Positions 17,215 through 25,700 of a stretch of DNA of 64,000 bases are shown in pieces (position 1 is the stretch's first letter; every line of letters starts with the position of its first letter). The notes beneath the pieces are model-generated. The model worked only from the letters and a program-made list of their open reading frames with translations. It was not told the DNA's origin and did not search any database. The position numbers and the translations under genes were made by a program. The DNA is from SABY01 sp964523795. Its GTDB lineage: Bacteria > Bacteroidota > Bacteroidia > Bacteroidales > 4484-276. The stretch spans positions 1 through 64,000 of the forward strand of contig CAZGAO010000005.1 in NCBI GenBank assembly GCA_964523795.1. The letters run 5' to 3'.

Positions 17215-18110
17215 TTTGTTTTTAATATCAAATCGTTATGACTTATGAGTTTAATCGCATGTTTATCGATGGCGATATCTAATTTTTCAAATCTTCCGAT
17301 AACTTCGCCATCAAGTTGCAGCAGCATGGGCTTATCGAATAGCACCTCGGCCTTATCGGTTGAGATTACAAGGCTGTTTTGGCTATCGTGAAATCGTTCG
17401 TCGAATGAGGCAAGGCCGGCTTTGATAAGGGTAGGCAGGTCGAGATTTTTTAGAATGACGATCTCAAACTTTCCATCCATCGGGTTGCCTTCGATATTTA
17501 GCGGTATCCCCGTACCATATTTTCGCGCATTGCACAGCCCGACCATCAACCCCTTCTCGGAAATGGTTTTGTTGTTGGCCTTTACAGTAATATTAAAAGG
17601 TTCCATCCGGCTCAACTCATCGATAAAATATTTGGCATAAGTTGCCATTCCCCGGTTTTTATCCTTACTATACGATTCCACGATGCTCGCATTAATACCC
17701 ACATCGCCGATGTGGAGGCTATAATGTTTGTTGTTGACAAGGAGCATATCCAGGCCGGCAAACACCTGCGAGATCAAAGCATCTTTGAAAGCCTCGACGG
17801 GATTAGGATTTACAAACAGCTCGGTGGCCATTCCGTTGGCTGAGCCCAGTGGCACTATGCCCATCGGGATTCCGGTTTTGCGCAGCACTTTGGCCGTAAA
17901 CAGCAGGGTGCCATCACCTCCGGCAGCTATCACACGTGCGGGCTCAAAATCCTGGATCTGTTGTTTCAGTTTGTCCTCATCATCCTTGCCACTGGTTTCG
18001 AACATTTGCAAATTATATCCATACTTTGTGCAAAAATTTTTGGCCTGATCCAAAAAATTGGCTTTGTCCACACCGCCCGAAACCGGGTTTAATACGAGGA
18101 GTATTTTCAT
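17211..18110 (-). CDS. Diacylglycerol/sphingosine kinase-like lipid kinase
   Basis: A 299-residue member of the DAGK catalytic family (DgkB/YegS type). It has NPVSGG at 8-13, the nucleotide-binding AAGGDGTLLF near 82-91, PLGSANGMATEL near 107, and a C-terminal beta-sandwich with DGKFEIVIL and QLDGEVI. It should phosphorylate a lipid hydroxyl such as diacylglycerol on the inner membrane face. It overlaps both neighbours by 4 bp: the App1-like phosphatase upstream and the HAD phosphatase downstream. That puts a phosphatidate-forming and a putative phosphatidate-removing enzyme in one coupled operon. Confidence 0.9.
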   Translation of the reverse strand: MKILLVLNPVSGGVDKANFLDQAKNFCTKYGYNLQMFETSGKDDEDKLKQQIQDFEPARVIAAGGDGTLLFTAKVLRKTGIPMGIVPLGSANGMATELFVNPNPVEAFKDALISQVFAGLDMLLVNNKHYSLHIGDVGINASIVESYSKDKNRGMATYAKYFIDELSRMEPFNITVKANNKTISEKGLMVGLCNARKYGTGIPLNIEGNPMDGKFEIVILKNLDLPTLIKAGLASFDERFHDSQNSLVISTDKAEVLFDKPMLLQLDGEVIGRFEKLDIAIDKHAIKLISHNDLILKTK

Positions 18111-19063
18111 AATTCTGTGCTTTTATCACTTTGATCGGCAAAATCCAACAGCGTTTCAAAACCGCTCTTCGTTTCATCACCATCACGGTAGTAAACAGAC
18201 CCAGGCACTTGTTCTTTCAACTTTGTCCACATTGCTAATTGTTTTTTGCTTCGCTGCGCCTTGGTTTGCCTGATGAATATGTTGGCAATTCGATTGGGAA
18301 ACTCATTGGCCACGGCCTGGTATATTTCCATATCGCGCTGCCCGTCGTCGCCCAGCAGGTAAAATTGCTTGCTGCCCGAGTTGCGAATGATAAAGCGGAT
18401 ATGGTTTAGTTTGTAATCCTTACCCTTGTTTACCGTAAAAAGCTGGAATAAATTGAGATAGGATGTTAAAAACAAGATGCCTTCCGGAAATTTGTTAAAA
18501 TGGATATAAGAGCTGAGCAGATTAAAAAGGTTGCTTTCACTTTTGGAAACATAAAAAACGCGGGCATTCATCGAATTAAAGCGTTTGAAAAGCGAACGGG
18601 TGTAGCCAATCACTTTGCGCTTGTATGGCGAGGTAAGCATAAGGGTGGTAACGCGCCTGAAAGCATCGGATGAGTAGGAACGCAAAATGGTGTCGTCGAT
18701 GTCCGAAATTACATCAAAGGTGCTGTTGGTGTTCTGGTAAATCATCGGATACGACTGCATTATCTCTAAGTTTTCGGTTTGTCCTTTCACGCGTAATTCG
18801 GGTTTCTCATTCAGGATTTCGTCCACCACCATGGTAAAGGCTCCGCTACTGTTGGTTTTGCATTCGAAGGTTTTCTCGCCCATCTTAATCTCGAGTGCTG
18901 CTCGCGAAAGCACCGGAGTAAAGTAAGAACGTAAAACCTTGAGCAGGTTTTTGAATCGGCTAACACGATGGCTGTAAAGTGAAGGACGTTTTTTTAGCAA
19001 AACTCCGTTTAAGAGTGTTTTGCTCTCGAATTGAATAACTGATAATTGCCAAATTACGGGCAT
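18107..19063 (-). CDS. App1-like (DUF2183) phosphatidate phosphatase
   Basis: About 318 residues from the ATG at 19063; a TTG two codons earlier is also possible. The C-terminal domain has the DxDxT catalytic motif as ISDIDDTILRSY, then FYVSKSESNLFNLL and FYLLGDDGQRDMEIY, which are features of the App1/DUF2183 phosphatase family. Yeast App1 dephosphorylates phosphatidate. No signal peptide is evident. A TAAATTTG box (19108-19115) lies about 45 bp upstream. It is the first gene of an operon with the lipid kinase and the HAD phosphatase. Substrate assignment rests on the family and neighbours. Confidence 0.82.
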   Translation of the reverse strand: MPVIWQLSVIQFESKTLLNGVLLKKRPSLYSHRVSRFKNLLKVLRSYFTPVLSRAALEIKMGEKTFECKTNSSGAFTMVVDEILNEKPELRVKGQTENLEIMQSYPMIYQNTNSTFDVISDIDDTILRSYSSDAFRRVTTLMLTSPYKRKVIGYTRSLFKRFNSMNARVFYVSKSESNLFNLLSSYIHFNKFPEGILFLTSYLNLFQLFTVNKGKDYKLNHIRFIIRNSGSKQFYLLGDDGQRDMEIYQAVANEFPNRIANIFIRQTKAQRSKKQLAMWTKLKEQVPGSVYYRDGDETKSGFETLLDFADQSDKSTEL

Positions 19064-19107
19064 ACACAAATCATTTTTGGTTTAAATACTCCTTAAACAT
19101 ATCTCAC

Positions 19108-19115
19108 CAAATTTA
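19108..19115 (-). promoter_or_regulatory. Bacteroidetes -7 promoter box (TAAATTTG)
   Basis: TAAATTTG on the minus strand, an exact TAnnTTTG match, about 45 bp upstream of the App1-like start. An AAGGAG sequence lies between the box and the gene but is too far from the ATG for an ordinary Shine-Dalgarno role. Confidence 0.4.
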
Positions 19116-19130
19116 GTTTAACTCTTCCGC

Positions 19131-19658
19131 CTACTCAAACCGCTCGGGGAAAATGATGTAAAAAACCTTATCGAAGGCAGCGATGTATTTTTGCCATTTC
19201 TTGTGGCGGACAGCATATTCTAAGGATTCGTTTTTGGTCTCCACCCGAAACTGGCAGGGCGTGGCCGAGGTCATTGCTTTTTGCAGATCATCCACTGTAA
19301 AGCTGGCCGAGTAGCGATGCTCCCATTTGTGTTTAACAAAATCTACATAGAGTTTTTCGGTCGGGGCAGTGGTTTCAAAATCTCCCGATTTTATGCTAAG
19401 CTGCCGGGCAGGCGAAGGCTCGCTGGTGTAATAGGTAAAGTTGATGTGCGTGGTGTCGTTGCCCTCGCGCAGTGTGACATCGAAGATAAAATCGCTGTGA
19501 TTTACGGTGTTTTCAAAATCGTTGTTGGGGAAAACAAAAAAGATATCGCCCCCTTCCTGCACACGGCGGCTGTAAAACTTATCCAGGTTTTGGCTAAAAA
19601 GTACAGGCTGCAACAAAAGTGAAAAAATAAGTGTGAGGAGCGGGATATTTTTGCGCAT
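19131..19658 (-). CDS. Secreted protein of unknown function
   Basis: A 175-residue protein not recognised as a known family. It has a clear SPI signal peptide (MRKNIPLLTLIFSLLLQPVLFSQ). The mature part is beta-rich with aromatic and charged residues and ends in a helical segment (KKWQKYIAAFDKVFYIIFPERFE). No cysteine or enzyme motif is visible. It is probably periplasmic. It sits alone between the App1 operon and the TRL-like lipoprotein, all on the minus strand. Confidence 0.75.
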   Translation of the reverse strand: MRKNIPLLTLIFSLLLQPVLFSQNLDKFYSRRVQEGGDIFFVFPNNDFENTVNHSDFIFDVTLREGNDTTHINFTYYTSEPSPARQLSIKSGDFETTAPTEKLYVDFVKHKWEHRYSASFTVDDLQKAMTSATPCQFRVETKNESLEYAVRHKKWQKYIAAFDKVFYIIFPERFE

Positions 19659-19758
19659 GGCTTAAGTAGATTTTGGATTGAGTAATTGCTTGATAAAAAG
19701 AATGGGAGAAAGCTGTTGCCAGCGTTTGCTCCCATTCGTTTATAAATCTTTTCTTGTA

Positions 19759-20067
19759 TTATTCACCGTAAACAACCACGGTAAAACTGGCTACAATTCC
19801 TAAAATAGAATTGGCTTCATAATCCACATGGTGAATTTTGGTGATTCCGGCCGACTTGGCAGCAGCTTCGATGCTGGCATCGCCTGTGGCAACCCATCCC
19901 AGGATCGATTGCATTTTGGCAGTTCCAACCTTTGACGAGCCTGCGTTAGAAGTAACAGCCAGCGGGGCTTTAACATCGGTGTAAAGAAAACCGGTAACCG
20001 GGGCACCAACCATGGCGCAGCCCGACATAAATCCGGCAATTAATACAAGCGCAATAAACTTTCTCAT
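19759..20067 (-). CDS. TRL-like family lipoprotein
   Basis: A small lipoprotein of about 102 residues. The ATG at 20067 is preferred over an upstream in-frame codon because it is preceded by AAGGAGAATTT (a good Shine-Dalgarno, rare in this phylum) and begins the signal MRKFIALVLIAGFMSGC. The mature part (GAPVTGFLYTDVKAPL, LGWVATGDASIEAAAKSAG, ITKIHHVDYE) matches the TRL/DUF3332-like small lipoprotein family. The function is unknown; it is probably on the outer membrane. Confidence 0.82.
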   Translation of the reverse strand: MRKFIALVLIAGFMSGCAMVGAPVTGFLYTDVKAPLAVTSNAGSSKVGTAKMQSILGWVATGDASIEAAAKSAGITKIHHVDYEANSILGIVASFTVVVYGE

Positions 20068-20070
20068 TGT

Positions 20071-20081
20071 AAATTCTCCTT
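20071..20081 (-). promoter_or_regulatory. Shine-Dalgarno of the TRL-like gene
   Basis: The minus strand carries AAGGAGAATTT just before the ATG at 20067. It is one of the few strong ribosome-binding sites in the window, and it decides the start of this gene. Confidence 0.6.
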
Positions 20082-20234
20082 TTGTTAAATGAATTAATAA
20101 ATGTGTTTTTGTAAAGATGTGGTGCAAATATCTGTTTTTAGTTGGGATTGACAAGCATCCTGATGCAAAAAAATTTGAAGAAAGATGAAATCATGGTTGC
20201 CAGGTTCTGTGTTTTTTTCAGCTTTTGGTAATAA

Positions 20235-20300
20235 TCCTTTGTGAATCTTCGTGTTTTTGTGCCTTGGCGGCAAAACAAAACCGCTTATAGCCACCAAGAC
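20235..20300. repeat. Dispersed CTTGGCGGC-type inverted repeat
   Basis: The stretch GTGAATCTTCGTGTTTTTG followed by CTTGGCGGC (20263-20271), then GCCACCAAG (20290-20298), looks like a decayed form of a short repeat common in environmental bacterial genomes (CTTCGTG...CTTGGTGGC). The imperfect inverted arms could form a hairpin. Its identity with that repeat is from memory, not a search. Confidence 0.4.
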
Positions 20301-20401
20301 CCCAAGGGTCAAAGAACCACCACATCCTGTCTCCCCATTTATCGTTTTATGTAGTTGCAATTCAATACACATTGTAATGATTTGCTTCCTGTGTCGTTTT
20401 G

Positions 20402-21088
20402 ATGGCCATGAACAAAATAGCCTTTTCAAAACTGCACACAAGAAAACTCCTTGTGCTCATTATCCTGGTTTCCTCCTTTTTGATGCAGGGATGTATCGAA
20501 ATTGTGGAAGATATCAACATCAATCAAAACCAATCGGGCACACTTACGATTAGCATAAATACCGGTGGCGGCAACAATATTTTCCTGGCTTTGCTGGGGC
20601 AGTATGCCGACCTTTCGTTTATCGATGAGATACGTACCAATGCTTTGATTGCAAAAGACCGCTTGCGAAACCAGGAAGGTATTAGCAATGTATCGTTTAG
20701 TGGCAGCCCGCAAAAGGGCAGTCTGCAGATCTCCTTCGATTTTGAGGACGACGAAGCCCTGAATGAAGCCCTATATGCCATTGCCGACTACGAAAAACCA
20801 TTTTGGCAAAGCGGGATTTATAAAATAAATAAACACAAGTTTGTACGGAAAAATACAACCCCCTGGATTAAATTGCTCATAAAACAGGAAGAGGATAACA
20901 TTCCGGATGATGTGCTTTTCGATTTGATCGAGATAAAAACGATTGTTCATATCCCGGCGAAGGCTAAAAAATTATGGAGAGCCAGCAATGTAACGGCCTC
21001 GAATGGCGACCGCACTTTTACTACTTCCAACAACTTATCGGATTTAATGGACGAAAAAAGGAATACCCGTATTAAAATCAGGTATTGA
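20402..21088 (+). CDS. Lipoprotein of unknown function
   Basis: About 228 residues, with start at 20402 or 20408 (ATG). It carries an SPII signal (KLLVLIILVSSFLMQGC). The mature region is mixed alpha/beta, with NQSGTLTISINTGGG, SFSGSPQKGSLQISFDFED and a basic C-terminal tail. The beta-strand pattern loosely recalls LppM-like lipoproteins, but I do not assign a family. It is a single gene between a repeat and the convergent mutS. Confidence 0.75.
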   Translation: MAMNKIAFSKLHTRKLLVLIILVSSFLMQGCIEIVEDININQNQSGTLTISINTGGGNNIFLALLGQYADLSFIDEIRTNALIAKDRLRNQEGISNVSFSGSPQKGSLQISFDFEDDEALNEALYAIADYEKPFWQSGIYKINKHKFVRKNTTPWIKLLIKQEEDNIPDDVLFDLIEIKTIVHIPAKAKKLWRASNVTASNGDRTFTTSNNLSDLMDEKRNTRIKIRY

Positions 21089-21201
21089 GCCAGCTTGGGT
21101 TTGTCTTTAAAATAACAGTTAGAAAAATATACGATTTGAGATTTAAGAATTTAGATTTAAGATGTATGTGATATTCAGCACAATCTAAAATCTCCGATCG
21201 T

Positions 21202-21262
21202 CCCGAAAAGTCAAAATTTTTAATTTTTATTTCTTTTCGAGGATGGACGAGCGTAGCTCGGC
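21202..21262. repeat. CCCGAAAAGT hairpin-type element, copy 1
   Basis: CCCGAAAAGTCAAAATTTTT and then CTTTTCGAGGATGGACGAGC form imperfect arms. The words CCCGAAAAGT and TTTTCGrGGATG recur in the better-preserved hairpin at 33725-33767. It lies in the gap between the lipoprotein gene and the mutS 3-prime end and does not code. Confidence 0.45.
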
Positions 21263-21315
21263 ATTAATCTTAAATCTTAAATCAAAAAACATCGACTTTT
21301 TTTTACAGTCCCTCA

Positions 21316-23940
21316 CTAGCCTTTGCCCAAAAGATTCTTGATTTGATTTAGTTTCATCAAGGCCTCCACGGGAGTTAGCGTGTTAATATCGGTGTTGAGG
21401 ATGTCTTCTTTTATCTGCAGCAAAAGCGGATCGTCGAGCTGGATAAAGCTCAACTGGAAATCGTCTTTGCCCTTGCCCGATGATTTTCTGTTTTTATTTA
21501 AGGATTCGTGGCTGTGGGTTTTTTCGAGGGTTTGTAGCATGGCTTTGGCACTATCGATAACCTGGGCAGGCATACCGGCCATTTTGGCCACATGAATCCC
21601 AAAGCTGTGTTCAGTACCGCCGGGCACCAGCTTGCGCAAAAAGATAACCTTGTTGCTGATTTCCTTTATCGAGACATGAAAGTTTTTGATCCGCTTCATC
21701 GATGAGGCCATCTCGTTAAGCTCGTGATAGTGAGTAGCAAAAAGGACTTTAGGCCTGAACACCGGGTGCTGGTGCAAATATTCTGCGATAGACCAGGCGA
21801 TCGAAATACCATCGTAAGTTGAGGTCCCCCGCCCTATTTCATCGAGGATGATAAGGCTGCGGTTGGAAATATTGTTGAGGATGCTGGCCGTTTCGTTCAT
21901 CTCGACCATAAAAGTAGATTCGCCCGAGGAAATATTGTCGGAGGCTCCCACGCGGGTAAAGATTTTATCGACAATACCAATTTTTGCAGCCTCGGCAGGC
22001 ACGTACGATCCCATCTGCGCAAGCAAAACAATGAGTGCCGTTTGCCTCAGCAAGGCTGATTTCCCCGACATATTGGGTCCGGTGATAATAATGATCTGCT
22101 GTTTTTTGGTATCCAGAAAAACATCGTTGGGGATGTATTTTTCGCCGGGTGGCAACTGGCTTTCGATCACCGGATGCCTGCCTTTTTTTATGTCCAACAC
22201 ATAACTGTCGTCCATTTCGGGGCGCACATAATTTTTGGCCAGGGCAATACGGGCAAACGATTGCAGGCAGTCGAGCTGGGCTATCAGGTTGGCGTTTATC
22301 TGTATAGGGCCGATGTATTCGGCGGTGCTTAGCACCAGGTCGTTGTAAAGCCGGGTTTCGATATTCAAAATTTTATCTTCGGCGGTCAGTATTTTTTCTT
22401 CGTATTCCTTGAGTTCTTCGGTAATATATCGCTCGGAATTGACGAGGGTTTGTCGGCGTTCCCAACTCTCGGGCACCTTGTCCTTGTGTACGTTGGTAAC
22501 TTCGAGGTAATAGCCGAAGACGTTGTTGAAGGAGATTTTGAGCGAGGAAATGCCCGTAGCTTCGATTTCGCGCTTCCTGATTTGCTCCAGATAATCCTTG
22601 CCCGAATACTGCAATTTACGCAGTTCGTCCAGCTCAGCGGACACCCTTTCCCGAATTACCCCACCCTTGTTGACCATTGCCGGTGGTTCCTCGTTGAGTT
22701 CATTTTCGATTTTATCGCGAATCAAAAGGCAGGGGTTCAACTGGTCGGCGATGGTTTTGAGCGGCGCAGAACCTGAGATGGCGCAGGCCTCCTTAATTTT
22801 TTCGACGGCGTATAAGCCCCTCATCACCTGCAAAAGCTCACGGGGATTAACACGTCCGACGGCCACCTTGGATATCAAGCGCTCCAAATCGCCAATGGCT
22901 TTCAGGTTTTGATTCAGGATTTCGGAAATTTCGGTGTTGGCCAACAAATAAGCTACTACATCGTGCCGCTCTTCGATATGCTTTTTTATTTTCAGCGGAA
23001 GCGAAATCCATTTCTTTATCATCCGCGAACCCATGGGCGAAAGCGTGGCATCGATCACTTCGATAAGCGTAGCGGCATTTTCGTTGGGCGTAAAAAGCAA
23101 TTCCAGGTTGCGAATGGTAAATTTATCCAGCCACACATATTTATCTTCTTCAATTCGCGAAAGCTTACAGATATGATCCAGCTTATCGTGATGTGTTTCG
23201 GCGAGATAGTGCAGTGCTGCCCCCGCCGCGATATTGCCAAAGCTAAGGTCTTCAACACCAAAGCCCTTTAGCGAGGTGGTGTCGAAGTGTCGGAGCAAAA
23301 TGTCGCGCGAAAAATCTTCGCTAAACACCCAGTCCTCAAAAGTGTTGATGTAGTATTTATCACTAAACTGTTCGGCAAACTGTTTTCGTTTGCTTTTTTG
23401 GATGATGACTTCGCTGGGTCTGAAACTTTGCAAAAGTTTATCGGCATATTCGTTGGATCCCTGGGTAACGTAAAACTCACCGGTGGAAATATCCAGGAAA
23501 GCGATGCCGGTATCTTTGGGCAAAAAGTGTATGCTGGCCAGGAAGTTGTTTTCGCGGTTTTCGAGTACCTTATCGTTGTACGACACTCCGGGAGTTACCA
23601 GCTCGGTAACGCCGCGTTTCACAATTTTCTTGGTCATCTTAGGGTCTTCCAACTGGTCGCAAATCGCCACGCGCTGCCCTGCCCTGACGAGCTTGGGCAA
23701 GTAAGTGTCGAGCGAATGATGTGGGAACCCGGCCAATTCTACATACGAAGCAGCCCCATTGGCACGCCTGGTGAGCACGATACCCAAAATCTGGGCGGCT
23801 TTAACGGCATCCTCACCAAAGGTTTCGTAAAAATCGCCCACCCTGAACAGCAGCAAGGCATCAGGATACTTCCCTTTGATGGCATTGTATTGCTTCATCA
23901 AAGGCGTTTCTACGGGTTTTGTTGGATTTGTTTTTGCCAA
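21316..23940 (-). CDS. mutS: DNA mismatch repair protein MutS
   Basis: An 874-residue mismatch-recognition ATPase. The N-terminal mismatch-binding loop has the Phe-x-Glu motif within FRVGDFYETFG (near 35-45). Connector, core and clamp domains follow (about 130-580). The ABC-type ATPase has Walker A GPNMSGKSALLRQ near 625 and Walker B/signature SLIILDEIGRGTSTYDG near 700, with ATHYHELNEM. The length is standard for MutS1. It acts with MutL, which is not in this window. It is a single gene on the minus strand, convergent with the lipoprotein gene and divergent from the Rpn-family gene. Confidence 0.98.
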   Translation of the reverse strand: MAKTNPTKPVETPLMKQYNAIKGKYPDALLLFRVGDFYETFGEDAVKAAQILGIVLTRRANGAASYVELAGFPHHSLDTYLPKLVRAGQRVAICDQLEDPKMTKKIVKRGVTELVTPGVSYNDKVLENRENNFLASIHFLPKDTGIAFLDISTGEFYVTQGSNEYADKLLQSFRPSEVIIQKSKRKQFAEQFSDKYYINTFEDWVFSEDFSRDILLRHFDTTSLKGFGVEDLSFGNIAAGAALHYLAETHHDKLDHICKLSRIEEDKYVWLDKFTIRNLELLFTPNENAATLIEVIDATLSPMGSRMIKKWISLPLKIKKHIEERHDVVAYLLANTEISEILNQNLKAIGDLERLISKVAVGRVNPRELLQVMRGLYAVEKIKEACAISGSAPLKTIADQLNPCLLIRDKIENELNEEPPAMVNKGGVIRERVSAELDELRKLQYSGKDYLEQIRKREIEATGISSLKISFNNVFGYYLEVTNVHKDKVPESWERRQTLVNSERYITEELKEYEEKILTAEDKILNIETRLYNDLVLSTAEYIGPIQINANLIAQLDCLQSFARIALAKNYVRPEMDDSYVLDIKKGRHPVIESQLPPGEKYIPNDVFLDTKKQQIIIITGPNMSGKSALLRQTALIVLLAQMGSYVPAEAAKIGIVDKIFTRVGASDNISSGESTFMVEMNETASILNNISNRSLIILDEIGRGTSTYDGISIAWSIAEYLHQHPVFRPKVLFATHYHELNEMASSMKRIKNFHVSIKEISNKVIFLRKLVPGGTEHSFGIHVAKMAGMPAQVIDSAKAMLQTLEKTHSHESLNKNRKSSGKGKDDFQLSFIQLDDPLLLQIKEDILNTDINTLTPVEALMKLNQIKNLLGKG

Positions 23941-23985
23941 AGCACTTTATGATTTGCTGCAAAAATAGCTTTTTAGATAATTACT

Positions 23986-23993
23986 TACCTTTG
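23986..23993 (+). promoter_or_regulatory. Bacteroidetes -7 promoter box (TACCTTTG)
   Basis: TACCTTTG is an exact TAnnTTTG match, 19 bp upstream of the Rpn-family start codon, and implies a short leader. It should drive the Rpn-like and TrmH-like pair. Confidence 0.5.
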
Positions 23994-24011
23994 CATTTAA
24001 ACTAAACACGT

Positions 24012-24920
24012 ATGAAATATCTGGACCCAAAAAATGATTTGACCTTCAAGAAGATTTTCGGGCAGCACCCCCACCTGCTCAAGAGTTTCCTTAATGCCAT
24101 GCTACCGCTGCCTGAGGGTTCGTACATCGAAAGCCTTGAGTACCTCCCGGCTGATATGGTACCTGAAACCCCACTAATGAAATACTCGATAGTGGATGTG
24201 CGCTGCCGCGACAACACCGGGAGACAATTTATTGTTGAAATGCAAATGTACTGGACTACCGGCTTCATGCAGCGCGTTTTGTTCAACGCCTCCAAGGCTT
24301 ATGTGAAACAACTCGACAAGGCTTATGCCTACGACACCCTGCAGCCCGTGTATGCGCTCAACCTTGTAAACGAAGTATTCGAACCCGAAAAGTCTGAGTT
24401 CTACCACCACTACCAAATTGTTAACATTGCCGATACCGAAAAGCAACTGGAAGGGCTGGAATTTGTATTTGTAGAACTGCCCAAGTTTAAGCCCGAAATA
24501 TTTAGCGAGAAAAAACTCCAGGTGCTGTGGCTACGCTTCCTCACCGAAATTGATGAAAAGAGTACCGATATTCCGGAAGATCTGCTGGATAACACCATAA
24601 TAAAAGAAGCCTTGGAAAACCTTCGCTCATCAGCTTTCAGCAAGGCTGAAATGGCGAGTTACGATAAATACTGGGACAGCGTGCGAACTGAGCGAACTTT
24701 GCAATCGGGCTATTTTAACAAGGGAATAAACGTTGGCAGAATAGAAGGAAAAACCGAAGGCAGGGGCGAAGGAATAGCAGAAGAAAAGATTGCCAGTGCA
24801 ATAAACGGGATCAATGCAGGGCTTTCCAATAAAATCATTGAAACAATGACACAACTCTCCGATGAAGAAATTGATGCGCTACGCGAAAAATTGAAAAACA
24901 AAAAAAACCTGAACTCTTGA
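24012..24920 (+). CDS. Rpn/PD-(D/E)XK nuclease family protein
   Basis: A 302-residue protein of the Rpn/transposase-like PD-(D/E)XK family. It opens with the family hallmark YLDPKNDLTFKKIFG. The nuclease core is visible as Asp in SIVDVRCRD (near 60) and ExQ in FIVEMQMYW (near 76). The C terminus has a glycine/glutamate-rich repeat (RIEGKTEGRGEGIAEE) and a helical tail, both typical. Such proteins are often mobile or multi-copy in Bacteroidetes; E. coli Rpn proteins promote RecA-independent recombination. It overlaps the next gene by 4 bp. Confidence 0.9.
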   Translation: MKYLDPKNDLTFKKIFGQHPHLLKSFLNAMLPLPEGSYIESLEYLPADMVPETPLMKYSIVDVRCRDNTGRQFIVEMQMYWTTGFMQRVLFNASKAYVKQLDKAYAYDTLQPVYALNLVNEVFEPEKSEFYHHYQIVNIADTEKQLEGLEFVFVELPKFKPEIFSEKKLQVLWLRFLTEIDEKSTDIPEDLLDNTIIKEALENLRSSAFSKAEMASYDKYWDSVRTERTLQSGYFNKGINVGRIEGKTEGRGEGIAEEKIASAINGINAGLSNKIIETMTQLSDEEIDALREKLKNKKNLNS

Positions 24921-25468
24921 GGAAACTTAATAATGACGAACTTGAACGGCTGGACATCGAAAAATTTAAACAGGCCGAAAAGCTACCCTGCATTGTAGTT
25001 TTGGATAATGTGAGAAGTCTCAATAATATTGGTTCGGTGTTCAGAACCAGCGATGCTTTTCGCATCCAGGCTATCTACCTTTGCGGGATAACCGCTAAAC
25101 CGCCGCATCGCGAAATACATAAAACAGCACTTGGAGCTACCGAATCGGTAAGCTGGGCATATTTTGAGCAGACCGAACAAGCCATCGAAAAGTTAAAAAA
25201 CGAAAGCTATAAAATATTTGCTGTCGAGCAGGCTGAAAACAGCATACCGCTGGATAGCTTCGCGGTGGAGCGCGGGCAAAAAATTGCGCTTATCTTTGGC
25301 CACGAGATAAGAGGCGTAAGTCAGAAGGTAGTAAATCTTTCGGATGGCTGCATCGAAATTCCGCAATATGGTACCAAACACTCACTCAACGTCTCGGTAA
25401 GTGCCGGTATCGTGGTGTGGGAAATTTTTAAGCTTTATGGCCTCTTTTCATTTAAAGCTGAAGATTAG
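24917..25468 (+). CDS. TrmH/SpoU-family RNA methyltransferase
   Basis: A 183-residue SPOUT methyltransferase, likely 2-prime-O-methylating tRNA or rRNA. The motifs are VLDNVRSLNNIGSVFRTSDA near 25-45, LIFGHEIRGVS near 118, and KHSLNVSVSAGIVVWEI near 150, which form the trefoil-knot SAM site. The start is a TTG (24917) inside the stop of the Rpn-family gene. The N-terminal MRKLNNDELERLDIEKFK aligns with the usual family N terminus, so the TTG is probably genuine rather than a downstream ATG. Translational coupling to the nuclease-family gene is unusual. Confidence 0.9.
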   Translation: MRKLNNDELERLDIEKFKQAEKLPCIVVLDNVRSLNNIGSVFRTSDAFRIQAIYLCGITAKPPHREIHKTALGATESVSWAYFEQTEQAIEKLKNESYKIFAVEQAENSIPLDSFAVERGQKIALIFGHEIRGVSQKVVNLSDGCIEIPQYGTKHSLNVSVSAGIVVWEIFKLYGLFSFKAED

Positions 25469-25606
25469 AATTGCAGGAAGTATCCTAAAAGCATCCTTGG
25501 AAAACTTGGAGCCTTTGGGGATTTCTTTAAATTTATCCAATCAAAAGCACGAAAAAACAGGATTTAAATTACTTAAACGAACAAAATATATTTATTAGTT
25601 GTTAAA

Positions 25607-25640
25607 TTTGTCGTTATCCGATTGAAACTATTTATATTTG
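25607..25640 (+). promoter_or_regulatory. Bacteroidetes promoter: TTTG ... TATATTTG
   Basis: TTTG (25607-25610), a 22-bp spacer and TATATTTG (25633-25640) fit the -33/-7 pattern of this phylum. It lies 60 bp upstream of the OmpA/TPR lipoprotein gene. Confidence 0.6.
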
Positions 25641-25700
25641 CACACTCAAAAATAAGCGCGTAACAAATAAAAAGATTTTAACAAATAAATTAGTGTTATT

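Noticed and set aside
24012..24920. A complete transposon around the Rpn-family gene
   Set aside because: No terminal inverted repeats or target duplications are visible at either side.
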